A DNA stretch of 64,000 nucleotides from Gammaproteobacteria bacterium (GTDB lineage: Bacteria; Pseudomonadota; Gammaproteobacteria; Steroidobacterales; Steroidobacteraceae), in assembly GCA_016707425.1 (NCBI GenBank), contig JADJHU010000015.1:964895-1028894 (forward strand), in the 5' to 3' direction. Made by a program: the position numbers and the translations under genes. Every line of letters starts with the position of its first letter. Position 1 is the first letter of the stretch. A model generated the notes under the pieces. It had not been told where the DNA came from, ran no database searches, and saw nothing but the letters and a program-made list of their open reading frames with translations. This document shows, piece after piece, positions 8,351 through 17,386 of the stretch.

Positions 8351-8390
8351 GGCCCGGTCAGGCAGCGTGCCTGGCCGGGCCTCGTCGTTT
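8351..8390 (+). terminator. Rho-independent terminator after the lipoprotein gene
   Basis: A stem of 13 or more bp: GCCCGGTCAGGCA (8352-8364), loop GCG, then TGCCTGGCCGGGC (8368-8380), with one G-T wobble. It is followed by CTCGTCGTTT. The position 40 bp after the 8311 stop and 16 bp before the GNAT start separates the two genes. Confidence 0.75.
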
Positions 8391-8406
8391 CTGAGGAGCG
8401 GGATCC

Positions 8407-8931
8407 ATGAGCGTGAGCGTGCGCGATGCGCGCCGGTCGAAGGCCGATCAGCGTTGGGTGGAGAGCGTGTACCGTGATTACCTCGATGACCTCGCGCCGC
8501 TGAATACCGGCGTCTTCCCAGCGCTCGGCGAGGTGGGCCATCGTGAGCCCGATCAGCTTGCGCGCTGGTTTACCGACCCGAGCGCATACCCACTGCTGAT
8601 CCTCAGGGAAGTCGAGCCTGTCGGCTTCGCCATGGTCGTGCGCGACTCCGGGCGGAGCATGCAGACGCCCATCGACTACCGGATGGCGGAGTTCTTCGTG
8701 ATGCGCCCGCTGCGTCGCAGGGGAATCGGGGAGAGCGCGGTGCGACTCATCTTCGACCGCTTTGCCGGACGCTGGGAAATCCTCGAATACCAGCGCAACC
8801 CAGGAGCCGTGAGTTTCTGGCGCCGGGTGGTGGTGCGCTACACGGGCGGCAGGTATCAGGAGCGCTGTGCCAACGGCGAGGTTCGCCAGATCTTCGACTC
8901 AGGCGGGCATCGCGTTCCGCATGGCAGCTGA
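8407..8931 (+). CDS. GNAT-family N-acetyltransferase
   Basis: 174 residues. The acetyl-CoA-binding motif A is visible as FFVMRPLRRRGIGESAVRLI (residues about 99-118, R-R-x-G-I-G type), preceded by a beta-strand region (PVGFAMVVRD) and followed by WEILEYQRNPGAVSFWRRVV, typical of GNAT motif B. The substrate cannot be told from sequence. GAGGAGCGGGATCC precedes ATG 8407, giving a good Shine-Dalgarno. Transcription is probably independent of the lipoprotein because of the intervening terminator. Confidence 0.85.
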   Translation: MSVSVRDARRSKADQRWVESVYRDYLDDLAPLNTGVFPALGEVGHREPDQLARWFTDPSAYPLLILREVEPVGFAMVVRDSGRSMQTPIDYRMAEFFVMRPLRRRGIGESAVRLIFDRFAGRWEILEYQRNPGAVSFWRRVVVRYTGGRYQERCANGEVRQIFDSGGHRVPHGS

Positions 8932-8947
8932 CGAGCCGCAATCCGGT

Positions 8948-9154
8948 TCAGTGGCGCAGGGAACAGCCACCGCAGCCTCGCGAGGCTGGCGTCCTCGTAT
9001 GCGAGTCCTGCCTGAAGCGCCGGCCGACGACGGCTGGCAGTCGACGTTCAACACTGCGCAGCAGCCTGTCCCGCGTTGTGGCAGGCAACAGCTGCCAGCC
9101 GCTGTAAGCGGCGCTGGCAAGAACGAGCAGGGCGACGACCAGACCCTCGAACAC
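8948..9154 (-). CDS. FeoB-associated small membrane protein with Cys-rich tail
   Basis: 68 residues. N-terminal membrane helix (residues about 2-20, VVALLVLASAAYSGWQLLP), a basic amphipathic middle (DRLLRSVERRLPAVVGRRFR) and a C-terminal GCGGCSLRH. Small proteins with a membrane helix and a CGGC tail often follow feoB in Xanthomonadales-like genomes (DUF6587 type, from memory). GTG 9154 is chosen because AGGAG stands 9 nt upstream, right after the feoB TGA. It probably assists or regulates Fe(II) uptake as FeoC does in enterics, but it is not homologous to FeoC. Confidence 0.7.
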   Translation of the reverse strand: MFEGLVVALLVLASAAYSGWQLLPATTRDRLLRSVERRLPAVVGRRFRQDSHTRTPASRGCGGCSLRH

Positions 9155-9168
9155 GGTGATGTCTCCTG

Positions 9169-11052
9169 TCAGCCTGCGCCCAGCAGCAGCGCCGCGCGAT
9201 ACGTGAGAAAGGCCGCGAGATACGCCAGCACGAACAGATAGGCGACGACGAGCAGCGGGTAGCGCCAGGAATTGGTCTCGCGCCGCACCGCGATCAGCGT
9301 GGAGAGGCACTGGGGCGCGAAGACGTACCAGGCGACCAGGGCGAGGCCCGTTGCCATACTCCAGGTGCCTGAGATGACAGGCACCAGCGCGGTCCCGATA
9401 TCACTCCCCGGAGTGGCCGACAGCGCGTAGACCGTGCCCAGCGCGCCCACCGCCACCTCGCGTGCCGCCAGCCCCGGCACGAGCGCGATCGAGATCTGCC
9501 AGTTGAAGCCGATCGGCGCCAGGACGACTTCCAGCGCACGACCGATCATGCCGGCGAAGCTGTACTGGATCGCTGCCCCGGGGGCCCCCGGTGGCGGCGC
9601 GGGATGGCTGGCGAGAAACCACAACACGACCATCAGCGTCAGGATGATCGTGCCCACACGCCCGAGGAAGATGCGTATCCGCTCCCAGAGTCCGAGCGCG
9701 AGGTTGCGCAGGTTCGGCCAGCGATATTCGGGCAGCTCGAGCAGCAGCGGATATTTTTCACTGCGCAGCCAGGTGCGCTTCAGCGCGAAGGCCACCCCCA
9801 TTGCGGCGAGCACACCGGCCAGATACAGCCCGAACAGCACCAGGCCCTGCAGGTTGAAACCGGCGATCGAGCGCGCCGGCACGAAGGCACCGATCAGCAG
9901 CGCATAGACGGGCAGTCGCGCCGAGCAGGTCATCAGCGGCGCGATCATGATCGTTGCCAGCCGGTCACGGGGCGAGGGAATCGTGCGCGTCGCCATGATC
10001 CCGGGCACGGCACAGGCGAAGCTCGAGAGGAGCGGAATGAAGGCGCGACCCGAGAGACCGATCTTGCCCATCAGCCGATCGAGCAGGAAGGCGGCGCGGG
10101 GCAGATAACCCGAATCCTCGAGCGCCAGGATGAAGAAAAACAGGATCAGGATCTGCGGCAGGAACACGAGCACGCTGCCGACTCCGGCGATGACGCCGTC
10201 GACCAGCAGACTGCGCAGGGGCCCCTCGTTCATGACCCGCTCGATGAGCTGGCCCGCGGACGCCACGGACGCACCAATCGCCTCCATGGGGAGGCTTGCC
10301 CAGCTGAAGACGGCCTGGAAGATCACGAACAGCAGTATCGCGAGCAGTATCGGTCCAGCGACGGGGTGCAGCACGATTCCGTCCAGGCGTGCGAGCATCG
10401 CGGCTCGCGGCGGGACGGCGTAACCCGCCTCGCGCAGAATGCGCCGCGCGTGGAGCTGCGTGGCTTCGATTTCGGGTGGTGTGAATCGGGGCGGTTCGAC
10501 ACGGCCCGGCGACGCGCCAGCCCGGCAGCTTTCCAGGGCGGCAACCAGGGCCCGTTCGCCACCCGAGCGCACGGCCACGGTCTCCACCACGGGGACACCC
10601 AGGGCACGAGCGAGCGCGTGGGTGTCGAGGCGATACCCGCGCGCGCGCGCCACGTCGCTCATGTTGAGTGCCACGATCATGGGCCGGCCGAGGTGCCCGA
10701 GTTCGAGGACCAGGCGCAGACCGAGTCGCAGGTTGGTTGCATCGAGCACGCACACGATCACGTCGGGCGACGGCTCACTCGCGTGCCGGCCGAGCACGAC
10801 ATCCCGGGCGATCGCCTCGTCGAGTGAGGCCGCATCGAGACTGTACGCACCGGGCAGATCGAGTACGCGGTAGCGCCGGCCGCTGACCGGGTCGATGAAC
10901 CGCCCCTCCTTGCGTTCGACCGTGACGCCGGGGTAATTCGCGACTTTCTGGCGGCTGCCGGTGAGGCGATTGAACAGCGCCGTCTTGCCGCAGTTCGGCA
11001 TACCGATGAGTGAGAGCCGCAGGTCGTGCGCCGCAGCTGCCGATGCGCTCAT
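9169..11052 (-). CDS. feoB: Ferrous iron transporter FeoB
   Basis: Inner-membrane Fe(II) transporter, 627 residues. The N-terminal G domain has P-loop GMPNCGKTALFN (residues 17-28), switch region NYPGVTVERKEG, DLPGAYSL (G3) and ALNMSDVA (G4 NxxD). The membrane part contains two Gate motifs (LPQILILFFFILALEDSGYL with SFACAVPGIMATR, and GLAAREVAVGALGTVYALS). It is shorter than the E. coli protein (773), as in other compact FeoBs. It overlaps feoA by 4 bp. No Fur box was recognised upstream of feoA. Confidence 0.96.
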   Translation of the reverse strand: MSASAAAAHDLRLSLIGMPNCGKTALFNRLTGSRQKVANYPGVTVERKEGRFIDPVSGRRYRVLDLPGAYSLDAASLDEAIARDVVLGRHASEPSPDVIVCVLDATNLRLGLRLVLELGHLGRPMIVALNMSDVARARGYRLDTHALARALGVPVVETVAVRSGGERALVAALESCRAGASPGRVEPPRFTPPEIEATQLHARRILREAGYAVPPRAAMLARLDGIVLHPVAGPILLAILLFVIFQAVFSWASLPMEAIGASVASAGQLIERVMNEGPLRSLLVDGVIAGVGSVLVFLPQILILFFFILALEDSGYLPRAAFLLDRLMGKIGLSGRAFIPLLSSFACAVPGIMATRTIPSPRDRLATIMIAPLMTCSARLPVYALLIGAFVPARSIAGFNLQGLVLFGLYLAGVLAAMGVAFALKRTWLRSEKYPLLLELPEYRWPNLRNLALGLWERIRIFLGRVGTIILTLMVVLWFLASHPAPPPGAPGAAIQYSFAGMIGRALEVVLAPIGFNWQISIALVPGLAAREVAVGALGTVYALSATPGSDIGTALVPVISGTWSMATGLALVAWYVFAPQCLSTLIAVRRETNSWRYPLLVVAYLFVLAYLAAFLTYRAALLLGAG

Positions 11053-11396
11053 CGCTGCGGGTGGGCCGGATCGGGTTCGATGCAGACGGGTTGCGCTTCC
11101 GCGCGGCGCATCGCGAGAACGGTCTCACCGATTCTCACGACGAAGGGGTCGCCACCCGGGCGGGCCTCGGCAATGACTCGCACGGCTTCGCCTCGTACGA
11201 ATCCGAGCTCCAGGAGACGCTGCACGAGCTTCACGGACCCGGCTGCGTCCGGTGCGATGGCCGTGATGATTCCGCAGTCGCCTGGGCCCAGCTCGCCGAG
11301 ACTGACCCGTTCGGGTGCGTGAGCATCGTCGAGTGGCAGGGCCATGGCGGAGCCGTCCATCTGCGCAGTATGGATGAGAACGGTTCGCATTGGCAA
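11049..11396 (-). CDS. feoA: Ferrous iron transport protein FeoA
   Basis: SH3-like cytosolic partner of FeoB. The family core VSLGELGPGDCGIITAI, then LVQRLLELGFVRGEAVRVI, ends with VRIGETVLAMRRAEAQPVCI. At 115 residues it exceeds the usual 75-85, from an N-terminal extension of about 30. The true start may be an inner Met (residue 12 or 18), so the 5' end is uncertain. It lies 39 bp after uvrA on the same strand, so it may be read from the uvrA promoter. Confidence 0.88.
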   Translation of the reverse strand: MPMRTVLIHTAQMDGSAMALPLDDAHAPERVSLGELGPGDCGIITAIAPDAAGSVKLVQRLLELGFVRGEAVRVIAEARPGGDPFVVRIGETVLAMRRAEAQPVCIEPDPAHPQR

Positions 11397-11435
11397 TCTG
11401 GCCGGTGGCGGCGATGGTGCCTCCGGCGACGAAGG

Positions 11436-14282
11436 TCAACCAAGGCGCGGCGGGCGCCTCTCCTGGAGGAGTGGTTGCAGAGCCTGGCCCGTGTATGAGG
11501 CTTCGCAGGCCGCGATCTGCTCGGGCGTCCCGCAGGCAAGAACCCGCCCGCCCCCGGCGCCGCCCTCCGGCCCGAGATCCACCACCCAGTCCGCGGTCCT
11601 GATGACATCGAGGTTGTGCTCGATCACGACGACCGTGTTGCCCTCGTCGCGCAGCCGGTGCAGCACTGCGAGCAACTGTGCGACATCATGGAAGTGCAGC
11701 CCCGTCGTGGGCTCGTCCAGAACGTACAGTGTGCGGCCGCTGGCCCGCCTGGCGAGCTCGCGTGCGAGCTTCGCCCGCTGGGCCTCGCCGCCCGAGAGCG
11801 TCGTGGCGCTCTGGCCGAGCCTGATGTAGGACAGGCCGACATCCACGAGCGTCTGGAGCTTCGGGGCGATGGCCGGGAGATTCTGAAAGAGCCGCAGTGC
11901 GTCCTCGACCGTGAGCTCCAGGACTTCGCAGATGTTTCGGCCGCGCCAGCGGATGTCCAGGGTCTCGCGGTTGTATCGCTGGCCCCTGCATGCGTCGCAG
12001 GGGACGTACACGTCGGGCAGGAAGTGCATCTCGACCTTGATCAGGCCCTCACCCTCACAGGCCTCACAACGCCCGCCTTTGACGTTGAAGCTGAAACGTC
12101 CGGCATCGTAGCCGCGCATCCGCGCTTCCGGCACCTGCGCGAACAACTCCCGGATGGGTGTGAAGACCCCGGTATAGGTGGCTGGATTCGAGCGGGGCGT
12201 ACGCCCGATGGGGCTCTGGTCGATATCGATGATCCGATCGATCTGCTCGAGGCCTTCGAGGCCCGCGAGCGGTGCAGCCGGGCCCGTCCCACCCTGCAGC
12301 CGGGTGCGCGCTTCCCGGCAGAGGGTGTCGTTGACGAGCGTGCTCTTGCCCGAGCCCGAGACGCCGGTGACGCAGGTGAGCAGTCCGATGGGAAATTCCA
12401 CGGTCAGATCGCGAAGATTGTTGCCGCGTGCACCGATCACGCGCAGTGAACGCTGCGGATCACGAGGCGTACGCTGCCCGGGGATCGCGATCGTGCGGCG
12501 CCCTGCGAGATACTGCCCCGTGAGCGAAGCATCGTTCTCCATGATCTGCCCCGGCGCCCCGCGCGCGACGACCTCGCCGCCATGCACGCCCGCACCGGGT
12601 CCGAGGTCGACGACGTAGTCGGCGCGGAGAATCGTCTGCGCGTCATGTTCGACGACGATCAGCGTGTTGCCGAGATCGCGGAGGCGTTCGAGCGTGGCGA
12701 GCAGCCGTCCGGTGTCCCGCGCGTGCAGCCCGATCGAGGGTTCATCGAGGACATACATGACTCCCGTGAGCCCGGAACCGACCTGGCTCGCCAGCCGGAT
12801 CCGCTGCGCCTCACCGCCCGAGAGCGTGTCGGCGCTGCGTTCGAGGGTCAGGTAGCCGAGCCCGACGTCGACGAGGAAGCCGAGTCGCATGCTCACCTCA
12901 CGGAGGATCCGGGCTGCGATCTCGCCGCGCCAGCCATCCGGCACGAGTCCGCGGCAGTGCTCGAGGGCGCCAGCGATGCTGAGACGGCTGAGCTCGGGGA
13001 GCGTGCGGCCACCGACGAATACGTGGCGGGCCGCACGATTGAGGCGCGTGCCGGCACACTCCGGGCAGGAGCGCGTGGCGAGGTAACGTGCGAGTGCTTC
13101 GCGGACCGCGGTCGACCCGGTCTCGCGGTAGCGCCGCTCGAGGTTCGGGAGGATGCCTTCGAAGGGATGCCTCCGGCGCAGGGTCTCGCCGCCGGCCTGG
13201 ACATAGCGGAACCGGATCGCTTCGGCGCCGCTGCCGTGCAGCACGATTTCGCGCGCCTGCGCGGGGAGCTGATCCCAGGGCGTCTCGACATCGAAGCGAT
13301 AGTGACGGGCGAGCGCCTGGATGGTCTGGAAGTAATGCTCGTTATGCCGGTCCCACCCGCGTACGGCGCCACCCGCGAGCGAGAGATGCGGATGCATGAC
13401 CACCCGTCCGGGATCAAAGAATTCCTCGACACCGAGGCCGCCGCAGTGGGGACAGGCGCCCGCCGGATTGTTGAACGAGAAGAGCTTCGGCTCGAGCGCG
13501 GGAGTACTGTAGCCGCAGACCGGGCAGGCGTGACGGCTCGAGAACAGCAGTTCCGCACGCGCCGGCTCGTCGATGAAAGCCAGGCCTGCGAGGCCGTCGG
13601 AGAGCCGAAGTGCCGTCTCGAAGGATTCTGCGAGGCGCTGTGCGGCGTCCTGGCGGATCCGCAGCCGATCCACGACGGCCTCGATGGTGTGCCTGCGCTG
13701 AGCGTCGAGCGCGGGCACTGCATCGAGTTCGTGGATCCCGCCGTCGATGCGCACCCGCACGAAGCCCTGCGTGCGCAGACCCTCGAGCACTTCCTCGTGC
13801 CTGCCCTTGCGCGCCACGACGAGGGGCGCCAGCAGCAGTGCCGCGGTGCCCTCGGGCAGCTGCAGTGCCTGGTCGACCATCTGGCTCACGGTCCGGGCTT
13901 CGAGGTCGATGCCGTGCTCGGGACAGCGTGGAATGCCGGCGCGGGCATAGAGCAGCCGCAGATAGTCGTGGATCTCCGTGACCGTGCCGACGGTGGAGCG
14001 CGGGTTGTGCGAGCCGGACTTCTGTTCGATGGCAATCGCGGGCGACAGACCCTCGATTGAGTCGACGTCCGGCTTCTCCATGACGGACAGGAACTGCCGT
14101 GCATAGACTGAGAGCGACTCGACGTAGCGCCTCTGACCTTCGGCATAGAGCGTGTCGAAGGCGAGCGAGGACTTGCCGGAGCCCGAGAGGCCGGTGACGA
14201 CGATCATGCGGTTGCGGGGCAGATCGAGGTCGATGCCGCGGAGATTGTGAGTGCGCGCGCCGCGGATGCGGATTTCCTGCAT
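11436..14282 (-). CDS. uvrA: Excinuclease ABC subunit A
   Basis: DNA-damage recognition ATPase of nucleotide excision repair, 948 residues (E. coli 940). It has two ABC modules: Walker A GLSGSGKSSLAFDTLYAEGQ (about 31-50) and GVSGSGKSTLVNDTL, with signatures LSGGEAQRIRLA and LSGGEAQRAKLA. Zinc modules CPVCGYS...CPHCGG and CEACEGEG...CDACRGQ are intact. It is divergent from ssb with 130 bp between starts. No LexA box (CTGT-N8-ACAG) was found there, so SOS control is not supported. Confidence 0.97.
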   Translation of the reverse strand: MQEIRIRGARTHNLRGIDLDLPRNRMIVVTGLSGSGKSSLAFDTLYAEGQRRYVESLSVYARQFLSVMEKPDVDSIEGLSPAIAIEQKSGSHNPRSTVGTVTEIHDYLRLLYARAGIPRCPEHGIDLEARTVSQMVDQALQLPEGTAALLLAPLVVARKGRHEEVLEGLRTQGFVRVRIDGGIHELDAVPALDAQRRHTIEAVVDRLRIRQDAAQRLAESFETALRLSDGLAGLAFIDEPARAELLFSSRHACPVCGYSTPALEPKLFSFNNPAGACPHCGGLGVEEFFDPGRVVMHPHLSLAGGAVRGWDRHNEHYFQTIQALARHYRFDVETPWDQLPAQAREIVLHGSGAEAIRFRYVQAGGETLRRRHPFEGILPNLERRYRETGSTAVREALARYLATRSCPECAGTRLNRAARHVFVGGRTLPELSRLSIAGALEHCRGLVPDGWRGEIAARILREVSMRLGFLVDVGLGYLTLERSADTLSGGEAQRIRLASQVGSGLTGVMYVLDEPSIGLHARDTGRLLATLERLRDLGNTLIVVEHDAQTILRADYVVDLGPGAGVHGGEVVARGAPGQIMENDASLTGQYLAGRRTIAIPGQRTPRDPQRSLRVIGARGNNLRDLTVEFPIGLLTCVTGVSGSGKSTLVNDTLCREARTRLQGGTGPAAPLAGLEGLEQIDRIIDIDQSPIGRTPRSNPATYTGVFTPIRELFAQVPEARMRGYDAGRFSFNVKGGRCEACEGEGLIKVEMHFLPDVYVPCDACRGQRYNRETLDIRWRGRNICEVLELTVEDALRLFQNLPAIAPKLQTLVDVGLSYIRLGQSATTLSGGEAQRAKLARELARRASGRTLYVLDEPTTGLHFHDVAQLLAVLHRLRDEGNTVVVIEHNLDVIRTADWVVDLGPEGGAGGGRVLACGTPEQIAACEASYTGQALQPLLQERRPPRLG

Positions 14283-14412
14283 GGCGTCGCAGTGTAAGCG
14301 GCCCGGGCCGTGAGTCTCAAAACCGGGCGAACGGGCCTCAAACGCGCAGGTGCGCGGCGGGTCCCCGGATGGCTACAATGGTTTCAACTTCAATCGAACG
14401 GGGCTTGCGTCC

Positions 14413-14856
14413 ATGGCGCGCGGCATCAACAAGGTCATTCTCATCGGCCATCTCGGCCAGGACCCGGAGACCCGGGCCATGCCTTCGGGCTCCACAGTGG
14501 CGAACCTGCGTGTCGCAACCAGCGAGAGCTGGAAGGACAGGCAGAGCGGTGAGATGAAAGAGCATACGGAATGGCACACGGTGGTGATGTTCGGGCGCTT
14601 GGGCGAGATCGCAGGCGAGTACCTGCGCAAGGGCTCGCAGGTCTACATCGAGGGCCGGCTGCGCACGCGCAAGTGGCAGGACAAGAGTGGCACCGACCGC
14701 TACACGACGGAGATCGTCGCCAATGAGATGCAGATGCTCGGCGGGCGGGGCGGTGGGTCCGCTTCCGAGCCGCGTGAACGGCGCAGCGAGCCCGTCGAGA
14801 GCGTCGCATCGAGCACCGAGCGTGGTGAGGGCTTCGACGACGAAATCCCGTTCTGA
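14413..14856 (+). CDS. ssb: Single-stranded DNA-binding protein
   Basis: SSB, 147 residues, an OB-fold homotetramer that coats single-stranded DNA. It starts MARGINKVILIGHLGQDPET, contains EWHTVVMFGRLGEIAGEYL and VYIEGRLRTRKW, and ends in the acidic tip DDEIPF that recruits repair and replication partners. The frame is open upstream to 14350, but homology starts at ATG 14413. A TACAAT at 14374-14379 could be a -10 box; no good -35 accompanies it. The glycine-rich linker is short. Confidence 0.96.
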   Translation: MARGINKVILIGHLGQDPETRAMPSGSTVANLRVATSESWKDRQSGEMKEHTEWHTVVMFGRLGEIAGEYLRKGSQVYIEGRLRTRKWQDKSGTDRYTTEIVANEMQMLGGRGGGSASEPRERRSEPVESVASSTERGEGFDDEIPF

Positions 14857-14861
14857 GCACC

Positions 14862-14878
14862 TGCCCGATCACCGGGCA
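14862..14878 (+). terminator. Possible weak terminator hairpin after ssb
   Basis: TGCCCG (14862-14867), loop ATCAC, CGGGCA (14873-14878), starting 5 bp after the ssb stop. The stem is 6 bp and GC-rich but has no T-run after it, so intrinsic termination is doubtful. Confidence 0.4.
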
Positions 14879-14999
14879 ACAGCGGGGAGTCACTATTAAG
14901 TTATTGATTTTCCATAGAAATACCTCTGACACCGGTGCCGGGAGGCGCATTGCGCCAAGCTACCCTAGAATGCGCACAGCCCTGAGTGCTCCCTGATCG

Positions 15000-16364
15000 A
15001 TGCCCGGCTGCTATTACATCAAGACCTTCGGTTGCCAGATGAACGAGTACGACTCCGCGCGCATGGCGGACGTGCTTCGGGAATCCGAGGGCCTCGGGCC
15101 CACAGATGATCCCGGCTGCGCCGATGTCCTGATCGTGAACACCTGTTCGGTCCGGGAAAAGGCGCAGGAGAAAGTCTTTTCGCTGCTCGGCGAGTGGCGG
15201 CAGCTGAAAGCGCAGCGGCCCCACGTGATCATCGGCGTGGGCGGGTGCGTGGCGAGCCAGGAAGGTGAGGCGCTCAGGGAGCGCGCCCCCTTCGTCGATC
15301 TGGTCTTTGGCCCCCAGACCCTGCACCGCCTGCCCGAGATGCTCGGCGAGCTGCGGCGCGAGGGTCGCGCGGTCGTCGATGTGAGCTTTCCCGAGATCGA
15401 GAAATTCGACCGGCTTCCCGAGCCCCGTGCCGGGGGTGCCGCGGCCTTCGTCTCCGTCATGGAAGGCTGCAGCAAGTACTGCAGCTACTGCGTCGTACCC
15501 TACACGCGTGGCGAAGAGGTGAGCCGCGCCTTCGACCCGATCCTGGACGAGGTGCGCGTCCTCGCCGCTCAGGGCGTGCGCGAGGTGACGCTGCTCGGGC
15601 AGAACGTCAACGCCTATGCCGGGGCGATGAGCGATGGCTCGATCGTCGATCTCGCGACGCTGATCCACCACGTCGCGGCGATTCCGGGGATCGAGCGCAT
15701 CCGCTTCATGACCTCGCACCCGGTGGAGCTCACGGACAGCCTCGTGGAGGCCTTTGCCACCGTGCCCAGGCTCGCCGGGCATCTGCACCTGCCGGTGCAG
15801 AGCGGCTCGGATCGCATCCTCGCGCTCATGAAGCGTGGCTATACCGCTCTGGAATTCAAGGAGAAGATCCGGACGCTGCGCAGGGCGCGCCCCGATATCG
15901 TGATCACTTCGGATTTCATCGTGGGCTTCCCCGGGGAGAGCGAGCGCGACTTCGAGGCCACGCTTGCGCTGGCGCACGAGGTCGGTTTCGACCAGTCCTT
16001 CAGCTTCCTCTACAGCCCCCGTCCCGGGACGCCGGCGGCGTCACTCGCGGACGATCTGCCCCCGGCGGTCAAGCAGCAGCGGCTGGAGCGCCTGCAGGCG
16101 CAGCTCGAAACTCAGGCGGCGGCGATCTCCGCCGGGATGGTGGGGTCTCCTCAGCGCGTACTGGTGGAGCGCCGCAGCCGGCGTGATGCCCGCGAGCTCG
16201 CAGGACGAACGGAGAACAATCGCTGGGTGAACTTCGCCGGCCCTCCGTCGCTCATCGGCGGCTTCGCGGATGTGCTCGTCACGGCGGCGATGCGGCACTC
16301 GCTTCGCGGGCGCCTGCTCGTACGCGAGCCCGAGCGTGTCCTGGCTGCGACGATCGGTACCTGA
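15000..16364 (+). CDS. miaB: tRNA-2-methylthio-N6-dimethylallyladenosine synthase MiaB
   Basis: Radical-SAM methylthiotransferase that adds a methylthio group to i6A37 in tRNAs reading UNN codons. 454 residues. The UPF0004 domain has Cys in FGCQMN, NTCSVR and GGCVAS. The radical-SAM motif CSKYCSYCVVPYTRG is near residue 157, and a TRAM domain is at the C-terminus (about 377-440). A TAGAAT at 14966-14971 could be its -10. It heads the miaB-ybeZ-ybeY-ybeX-lnt run common in gammaproteobacteria. Confidence 0.96.
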   Translation: MPGCYYIKTFGCQMNEYDSARMADVLRESEGLGPTDDPGCADVLIVNTCSVREKAQEKVFSLLGEWRQLKAQRPHVIIGVGGCVASQEGEALRERAPFVDLVFGPQTLHRLPEMLGELRREGRAVVDVSFPEIEKFDRLPEPRAGGAAAFVSVMEGCSKYCSYCVVPYTRGEEVSRAFDPILDEVRVLAAQGVREVTLLGQNVNAYAGAMSDGSIVDLATLIHHVAAIPGIERIRFMTSHPVELTDSLVEAFATVPRLAGHLHLPVQSGSDRILALMKRGYTALEFKEKIRTLRRARPDIVITSDFIVGFPGESERDFEATLALAHEVGFDQSFSFLYSPRPGTPAASLADDLPPAVKQQRLERLQAQLETQAAAISAGMVGSPQRVLVERRSRRDARELAGRTENNRWVNFAGPPSLIGGFADVLVTAAMRHSLRGRLLVREPERVLAATIGT

Positions 16365-16372
16365 AACCCCAC

Positions 16373-17386
16373 GTGGCGAACACAGCTCCTGCGGCCAGCC
16401 GCGAATTCGATCTGGAGCCTGCCGACAATGCGCGGCTCGCGAATCTCTGTGGGCCGCTCGATGAGAACCTGCGGCTGGTGGAGTCACGGCTGGCGGTGCA
16501 GATCAACCGGCGCGGCTCGTCTTTCCGGGTGCGCGGCGCGAGCGCGGGCACGGCCGAGACTGTGCTGCGCGAACTGTTCGCGCTCACGCGCTTCGAGGAG
16601 GTGACGCCGGAGCGTGCGCATCTGGCGCTGCGCGAATCAGAGTCCTCCGGGGTGCCTGCGTCCGGCGGCGAGGCCACTGTTGTGCCAGGGGAAGAAGCGG
16701 CCGTGGATGACCCGGCCGGCGTGCGGACGAGCCGCGGGACCATCCGTGCCCGCGGTCCCCGGCAGCGCGAGTATCTCGGCAGTATCCGGGCGCGGGACCT
16801 GACGTTCGGGGTCGGCCCTGCGGGGACCGGCAAGACCTATCTCGCGGTCGCCTGTGCCGTCGAGGCGCTGCAGGCGGATCGCGTACGACGTATCGTGCTC
16901 GTGCGTCCGGCGGTCGAGGCCGGTGAGCGACTCGGCTTCCTGCCTGGGGATCTCACCCAGAAGGTCGATCCGTATCTGCGGCCAATGTACGACGCGCTCT
17001 ACGAGATGCTGGGCTTCGATCGCGTGGCGCGGCATATCGAGCGCAACGTCATCGAGGTGGCCCCGCTCGCCTTCATGCGCGGGCGTACGCTGAACGATGC
17101 CTTCGTGATCCTCGACGAGGCACAGAACACCACGATCGAGCAGATGAAGATGTTCCTTACGCGCATCGGTTTCGGCTCGAAGGCGGTGGTGACCGGGGAC
17201 GTCACGCAGACCGATCTGCCCGCAGGCAAGCTTTCCGGACTGCGCCACGCAATCGATGTGCTGCGTGGCGTGAGCGACGTGGCGTTTGCCTTCTTCGATG
17301 CCAGGGATGTCGTGCGCCATCCGCTCGTGCAGCGCATCGTGCAGGCCTATGAGGCGCAGACCGGAACCGGGGATGGCCGTCCGTGA
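16373..17386 (+). CDS. ybeZ: PhoH-like ATPase YbeZ
   Basis: PhoH-like P-loop ATPase, 337 residues, a partner of the endoribonuclease YbeY in RNA metabolism. Walker A GPAGTGKTYLA (about 147-157), Walker B FVILDEAQNTTIEQMKMFLT and the GDVTQTDLP motif are clear, with a KH-like N-terminal part (VQINRRGSSFRVRG). GTG 16373 is 8 bp after miaB. It overlaps ybeY by 4 bp (GTGA), so they are translationally coupled. Confidence 0.95.
   Translation: MANTAPAASREFDLEPADNARLANLCGPLDENLRLVESRLAVQINRRGSSFRVRGASAGTAETVLRELFALTRFEEVTPERAHLALRESESSGVPASGGEATVVPGEEAAVDDPAGVRTSRGTIRARGPRQREYLGSIRARDLTFGVGPAGTGKTYLAVACAVEALQADRVRRIVLVRPAVEAGERLGFLPGDLTQKVDPYLRPMYDALYEMLGFDRVARHIERNVIEVAPLAFMRGRTLNDAFVILDEAQNTTIEQMKMFLTRIGFGSKAVVTGDVTQTDLPAGKLSGLRHAIDVLRGVSDVAFAFFDARDVVRHPLVQRIVQAYEAQTGTGDGRP

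Noticed and set aside
12582..14060. 492-codon open frame antisense to uvrA.
   Set aside because: Mirror frame of a strongly conserved gene; no domain or ribosome site.
14283..14412. Possible LexA-regulated promoter between uvrA and ssb.
   Set aside because: No CTGT-N8-ACAG or close variant was found in the 130 bp.
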